Assembly: GCF_964275005.1 (NCBI RefSeq)
Contig: NC_092685.1
Location: 26,707,649 to 26,771,648 of the forward strand
DNA length: 64,000 bases
Source of the DNA: Diadema setosum
Lineage: Eukaryota; Echinodermata; Echinoidea; Diadematoida; Diadematidae
Reading direction: 5' to 3'
The notes under the pieces are model-generated. The model made no database searches. It was not told where the DNA came from and saw only the letters and a list, made by a program, of their open reading frames with translations. The position numbers and the translations under genes were made by a program. Below, piece by piece: positions 57,842-64,000 of this stretch (position 1 is the stretch's first letter; every line of letters starts with the position of its first letter).

Positions 57842-60066
57842 CCAAAAACTTGACACGCAAAGGATACTAGTATAGCCTATCACTGATTCTGAGTTTTTTT
57901 TTCTTTCTATAAACAACAACAGCACGTCCATTTACACTATTCTACCTCTTCCATTCGTCTGTCTATGGTAAAATGATTATCATATAATAAACTCGACATC
58001 TCTTTGATCATAGGCCGTGTGTCATCTCCCTTGGTTATCGAACTCAGTACAGCGGAACAAGCATGTATATATGTACGTACGTACAGACGGAAAACTAAAG
58101 CTGACGTAGCACCTTTAGTTGCAACCAAAATGGTTTACAGTGGTTACGCAGTGCAGTTGAAGGCGACGTTTCGTACTACTCATACTTCTACAATCCTGAA
58201 ATATTAATCTCGACTGAGTGAGTGGGTTCTCTTTTAGTTTATCGTGTCGCGAAGAGGAGGATCAATGGGTACAGCTATGGTGTAAAGGAGTAGATATACC
58301 TAAAGTAAGTGCTTGAAGTGATTAGCACGGTCCGTTTCAAGACGTACACTGAGCTGAGCGTGTATTAGTGTGTCTGTATATGCCCCGTAGATCCTATTCC
58401 TTGATACGCAGGCTTCTCCGGGCGTAGGCTGCCTACCTGTCCAGTGGCCAGTGCAGTGAAAACTTGCACACCGTAGATCTAATGTTAAATTTTACACATC
58501 TTTTACAGTAAATTACACAGGGGGTAGTATGGTTGGACCGACTACTCATCGACCGCCTAATTTTTATTTGCTTGAAAGCCTTGATAAGAATATTTAACAC
58601 TGAAATTCATGTAAAAACTTTACCCTTAGTCTTAGCCTTACGTCAAGTTACGACAATGCGTTCCCTGTTCAATTCGAAGTTTCGTTTCAGTGCAAAAATA
58701 TCGCTTTCGAACTTGCGTGGCCTCTTTTCAGCTCCCCGTGGTGCCGCTCCTTTTTTAGATCGACTGCTGTTTTTGCATTGACAATGCACACAAATCGAGT
58801 TGTATTGTACACACCGTGTTGTACGAAGCTTTTTAGAAAATGCATTGACATTACATTATGATTCGGTTGAAATATTCATTCCAAATTTTGTCCTTGATTA
58901 ACAGTTAATTTTCGCATTTTCCCACACATCCTCATCAACGGTCAAAGCCAATAAATTTACATTTTTTGGTGCTCTGCGCGCAGTGCAGTGCGTATTAAGC
59001 GTTCTGTGCGCCAAAGGCACAGCTATAGTGTACATGTATGCGGTCGGTTTCAAAAAGGGTGGTCGATGTGTTCAGTTTAGAGCTACCATACAGTTATTAG
59101 TCCATACAGGTCTATTTTTATTTTACAGGTCTATGACAGCAATAACAATTAACAAAACATTTTGATGTACATCAACACATAGAAGCTATCCACACTCCTC
59201 ACTGACCACAGTTTTTATGTCACCTAGGCATAATCATCATTTATCTTAGTTAATTAATTTACACGCATTCATACCATTACAAGAATACTGTGGAGATGTG
59301 GAGAAGCTTATAATATAGAGTCTAGTATAGTAGTAACCCAAGTAGTGTATCGTTGTTACCATTTTTCCTTAATTAAAATCAAACACGTAATGTAAAAGCC
59401 CACCAAATAAAGTTCGACCTCCCGTGCTAAAAATTTGACTGCCTGCAAAAGCATAGGTTTCTACATGTAGCAGGCGATCAAATTTTGGTCGGTGTTCTGT
59501 TATGGTCGAATTATGAGCAGTTTGCCTTTGATTTGGGTATGTACTGCACTGAATGTTATTGTTTTTATCTAATATGTGTTTTTGTCATCCAGAAAAGGAG
59601 AGAATCAATCGCTGCTCATGTACATTTTTATTCTTCTTCATGGTACATGTTTTATTGCTAGTTCAAGCACTTTGTTTTCGTTATCTTCATACCTGCCAAG
59701 TTTCACACATGTATGTGTAGTTATGATTAATTGTTTTATCTGGTATTTGGATGTTTTATGAGAAGACTTTTTTAAAAAATATTTTCAATTCGTGTTTTGA
59801 ACCACTAAATTCCCTTGACGGGCCACTAAAAAAAAAATAAATTTGTTGATTTAAGTGGCCCGAATTGGTCACACACACACACACACACACCAAAAAAGTT
59901 TGTAGTGTGGAGCCTTGGTATAGCAAGTCATGAAGAATAATGACTGATAAAGGGGCATTTCCATTAAGTAAGAACATTCCATGAACCATTCAATGTCTTA
60001 GTTTATGATCCACAATGTATCTGTTCCTCTCCTTCACCAAAGAGGAGGAGTGGGCATATAGAGATC

Positions 60067-61451
60067 ATGGCCTCTGTTGGATCAGGCCAGGGGGCCAGCC
60101 ATTTTGAGAAGGGGCGGATACAGGCACTACAGGAGGAGCGCATCACCATCCAGAAAAAGACCTTCACCAAGTGGATCAACTCGCATTTGTCCAAGGTACT
60201 TGTGCAAATTTGAAAGTTGTGCTGTGTTGGTGACCCAGACATCCTTAGAAAGTTGTTTCACTTGAAGAATTTATCTAGAGAGTGAGGGAGAGAAAGCTTC
60301 TGTTTGGGATTGCAGTGGTATGATGGCAGTAAAGCTGCAGATGTGTGAAAGTCTTGGCAGAGCCAAGGAACATCATTGGTTAATCAGTTACACTACCATC
60401 AACCTGCTCAGACCCATTGTTTCAAAATGAAGCTTAATGGCAGAGGTGTTACTTATTGTATTTTATTGTAGCTGTTACTTTTACAATGGTGCAACAAAGC
60501 ATTGTCTTGACTGAGATATTGATGCTGTAGTATGAATGTTTCTGCTCATAACATTTCAAAATGACCGTGTTGATCATGTGACTGACATCTTTTGCATAAT
60601 TTCTATCATATTCATAATCATATGTTTCTTTCATTTGTTTTGCACACAAAATTACCTGAGTTTGTTTAGAGTCTCATGACTTTTCGTAAAGTGTTTAAAA
60701 GATATTTAAAAGAATGTAACATCCTAGATGCATCTTAACACAGTGGGGAGTAGATTGATTATCCTGTGGAGAGAATGTAGTGTTAAACAAACAGTTTTTC
60801 AAGGAAATAAGGAGTCGTGGAGCAATGATTTTACAACGGTGACATCGGGACATAAAAGTTTTTCTCACATTTAATGGGTTGGAGTTTGCCCAGTTTTCTC
60901 TCGTCCATGCAGTTTTGTACCCTTCACTAAGCAAGCAGACTTTATATAGGTCAAACAGAGAATGGTTCCTGAGTTGAAATGTTCAGCTGCTTGGAAGCCT
61001 GTGCAGCCTTGTCTCATCAAACACTTGTGGTTGTTGAATCAGGACCAAAATCTTGTACAGGATTTGCCAATATAGGAGACAATAGGGTATAATACATGTA
61101 CAGAATCAAAATGTATTTGTTAGCCCAAGAGGACTTGATTGAGTGGGAACAGACTAGGGTTATTTAAAAAAAAAAAAAGAGTTAATACATACTAGTATTC
61201 TCTCACAAAGTTTCATTCACCCAAAGTTGTCTCGTCATTGGTTAATTATGCACATTTTTCTGTTTCTTCCCTTGCTTATCCAGGCAAACCTCCATATCAG
61301 TAATCTGTTTGAAGATCTCCATGATGGCAAGATCCTGATGAGACTCCTAGAGGTGTTGTCTGGGGAGTCAGTCGGCAGACCCAACCATGGCAAGCTGAGG
61401 GTACAGAAAATGGAAAACATCAACAAGGCACTCAAGTTCTTGTCGTCCAAG
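60067..61451 (+). CDS. Beta-spectrin (beta-heavy-like) N-terminus, first two coding exons, partial
   Basis: Exon 60067-60195 encodes 43 residues ([17 protein letters not shown]...), and exon 61284-61451 encodes 56 more, joined in phase 0 by GT-AG sites. Together they make the first half of a CH1 actin-binding domain: [15 protein letters not shown], then [20 protein letters not shown] and [20 protein letters not shown]. These are the hallmark blocks of beta-spectrins. [17 protein letters not shown] and [13 protein letters not shown] resemble beta-heavy spectrin (SPTBN5/karst) more than conventional beta. The rest (second half of CH1, CH2, repeats) lies to the right of the window. The start ATG is assigned by homology. 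The frame stays open upstream, so a longer N-terminus cannot be excluded. Confidence 0.85.
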
Positions 61452-64000
61452 GTAAATAATCAAGTCACAAGATATTTCTTTATCCCCTAAAGTCCCAGAG
61501 ACCACATTTTTCTGGTTTGCTGTTGAACCTTTCTATTTTCAATCATTTAATCTTTGTTATAAGTGTTTCAAATGTTTAAGAATTTATTGTTCATTTTTAC
61601 CCATATTTTGGTGATATGCCATCATTCAGTTTTGAATGTAGAATTATCAAAAGCCTCTACATTGCTACATTTAAATGATCCATAAATTGGCAACAGAAGA
61701 GTAAAGTCACAGTTTCTGTATCAAATTATTGGCATGTTTTGTTTTTGTATTTTGTTTTGTTCAGATTTAAGTAGTTTTTATCAATTAAAAGAAAAAAAAA
61801 TCTCTGATATCAAGATATCATGCATTGGTGCTAGTTAAAAATTTTTTGTTTTCAGCAAAATTCCTCCATGATTGATGGATGCATTGATGCATTGATCGTA
61901 TGTGTGTATCTTTTAGGGTATTTCATAATTCATACACTATTGTTAGCATACCTGGTACTTATGTGTAAGTACAAGGAATGGCAAGTCATGTTTAGTCTCA
62001 ATGTAACATTTACAATATGGTGTTATACTAAAGATTGTTGTTAGTGCTGTTACAGATACTGTGCTTTCTGCTGTATACGATGTAATCCTTCCATTATTCA
62101 TGACCATTTGCTGAAATTCGGTAGCCAGCAGACTGTATCTTTTCAACTATTACCTGTGTGACACTGGGAGTATATTCTGTATTTTTCATTTTATTGACAA
62201 TTTTTCTGGAATATTTTGTAGAAGCTTAACCTACTGTTTTGAATTATAAAACTTTATATAAACAGTAACTGTATGCCACGAGGTATGCTGTAATCTGTTT
62301 GATTGAAATTTTTATAAAATCTGTAATGGTTAGGATGTATACATTAATGAGATCAATGAACATTGTACTCCCTTATCTTATTCACAAATACACATACTGG
62401 ACAATATTTTATATTTTAATTGAGTTGACATGAAGAGAGTGGTAGTACAGTGAATGTCTCCTCTCAACCTAATGATCTACAGTGTACATAATGTAGAATG
62501 ACACTTTAGAAATGTAAAACTTTTACCCCTAAACTCAGTTTGCATGTACATATGTAGTTCACTAAAATGAATAATAAACCCTCGTGATTTGTTGGTATAT
62601 GTTCTGCCTACAGTACACTTGTACAGGTACATCATAAATTTCAGATCCATTCTACCAGCTGCAGTTTTCCTCAGAGCTGTGCCAGGTGTACATGCATGCA
62701 TGTTACATTTACTAGTGCCGTTATAATGCACTAGGATAGTTCAGAGTCCACTTTGAGTCACTAGCAGTCTAGTACTGTGGCTGAATCATATTGTAGAACT
62801 CATCATTATCTATATTTTATTGGACCTTATCATACTCTGAAGATTGTGAAGCACATTTTATTTGTTCTAGTGCACTGCAGTTTTATGGGGGCAAGAGGTC
62901 ATAGGTGCAGAAACAATTGATCTCTTCCAAGAGTGTCATACAAGTGTATTGTATAGCCTGTTCAGGGGTATTTTTGTCACAGAGCTTTGTTGCACAGAAC
63001 TGTATATTCATGCTGCTCTTCTGTGAATATTTCTTCTGTCTCTATTTATTCATTAATAATATTAATAATAATAATTTAAAAAAAAAGATCCCGATTGGGA
63101 TTGTTCGGGTATGTGAGTGTCATCTTAAACTTAGTTAATGACATTGTTAATGTTTGTTTTGTTTTGTTTTGTTTAAATTGTTAGGTTTGGTTTTTGCAAT
63201 TGCAAAAATTGAGAATGAAATTGAATTGATTAGAAAAGAAACCCAACAGAAATATTTCCACAATGCAGATGTGCTTGGAGGTCTGCACTTTGTGTCAATT
63301 GCATATTAACAACTGCTGATGACGTGAATTCTTTCAGGTTTTAAAAAAAAAAAAAAATCTGTACTCAAATATGTTGCCATAGAAAAAAACAAAAACAACA
63401 ACAACAAAACCTGTTACAGCATTTTGCGATTCTCAAGACCTGGATCCAGTAGTCCCATGGACCGAAGAGGCAGTGTAGTTCTGAAAGTGCTACAGTATAC
63501 ATGCAGCAGTCTATGGTTGTACAGGCCAGTGGGCCATGTGTGTCCATGGTTGGAAAGATCAATGACCGTGATCACTCAAACTGTGGGACCCTTTTAGAGA
63601 TGAAGTGAGAAATTATCTTGTGTGTGCAAACAAGACCAACAGTATCGGTAGGGAAATGTCTGTGTTTTATTTTCACCGCGGTGATTTTCCCTGGCAAATC
63701 CAACTCTCTTTCCCCAAGACACTTATAGAACAGATGCAAGTGGTTCATTTTTATTGACGATTGACTTTATTGATGTTTGAGTGTGTTTTAAAGGGGGGGG
63801 GGGGCTGGTTGTGCCGAGAACTATGCAACAGCTTGTGTGGCAGGGTAAACAGAAAAAAGCGTTGACATAAGCCATTAGGTGTACAGCTTGCTCTGTCAGT
63901 AGACATAAACCATACATACAGACATACAGTACCTTGTATTGTGACCCTGACTTTACTATCAGGGTGCTGTACTCTTTATAGACACATTTAGTTGTGATAT
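61452..64000 (+). other. Spectrin intron 2, open at the window edge
   Basis: At least 2.5 kb of intron. The expected continuation of CH1 (the IVDGN-type block) was not found in any frame here. It contains scattered A/T runs and a G run at about 63,793. No nested gene recognised. Confidence 0.6.

Larger units (their letters stand above)
48009..60066. other. 12-kb region without a convincing gene
   Basis: It lies between the start of the transporter (minus) and the start of the spectrin gene (plus), so both promoters and the spectrin 5' UTR should be here. Repeats listed separately are at 48.34-49.09, 49.77, 51.19, 54.92-55.05, 55.08-55.84 and 57.81 kb. The open frames are all short and none shows a protein-family signature. 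A decayed coding-like patch at 50.37-50.75 kb is noted as a finding. No CpG island or TATA box could be assigned by eye. Confidence 0.55.

Noticed and set aside
62905-63138. Candidate third spectrin exon in the right-hand stretch
   Set aside because: No CH1 continuation motif, and the frame ends in AT-rich low-complexity sequence.

Overview
The window looks like nuclear DNA from a marine invertebrate deuterostome. An echinoderm is my best guess. The grounds are intron-rich animal genes with GT-AG splice sites, short exons in AT-rich surroundings, abundant palindromic MITEs, CA/TA/TCTA microsatellites, and frequent TAGGCCTA-type hexamer contexts. The species cannot be fixed from the sequence alone.

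The main content (1.2-40.9 kb) is a cluster of five family GH1 beta-glycosidase genes of the lactase-phlorizin hydrolase/LCTL-like, single-domain type, called GH1-A to GH1-E here. In + coordinates the order is A(-), B(-), C(+), D(+), E(-). All five give continuous models with in-frame splice junctions, keep both catalytic glutamates (TFNEPW and TENG), and share intron phases 2, 0 and 1. The second coding exon is exactly 475 bp in every copy. A-D have an N-terminal signal peptide and a C-terminal hydrophobic tail, so they look secreted and tethered to the cell surface, probably acting on glycosides outside the cell. E has neither end and may be an intracellular form. A and C are nearly identical in the first half and diverge abruptly towards the 3' end, which suggests gene conversion. 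B has one extra intron.

From 44.1 to 48.0 kb a four-exon, minus-strand gene encodes a 440-residue, 12-TM SLC16/monocarboxylate-transporter-like MFS protein. From 60.07 kb to beyond the right edge, the first two coding exons of a beta-spectrin (most like the beta-heavy type) start a CH1 actin-binding domain.

Repeats fill the introns and intergenic DNA. A 5'-truncated non-LTR retrotransposon (31,959-35,488, open frame of about 963 codons, 9-bp target duplication) sits with two TTAA-flanked MITEs inside a TGACGT-rich DNA transposon (31,849-37,151) in GH1-E intron 2. A 2.4-kb foldback repeat fills GH1-B intron 1. A 0.76-kb TTAA-flanked piggyBac-like element lies at 55.08-55.84 kb. There are many smaller palindromic MITEs, tRNA-derived SINE-like heads and simple repeats. 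The 12 kb between the transporter and the spectrin gene shows no convincing gene.
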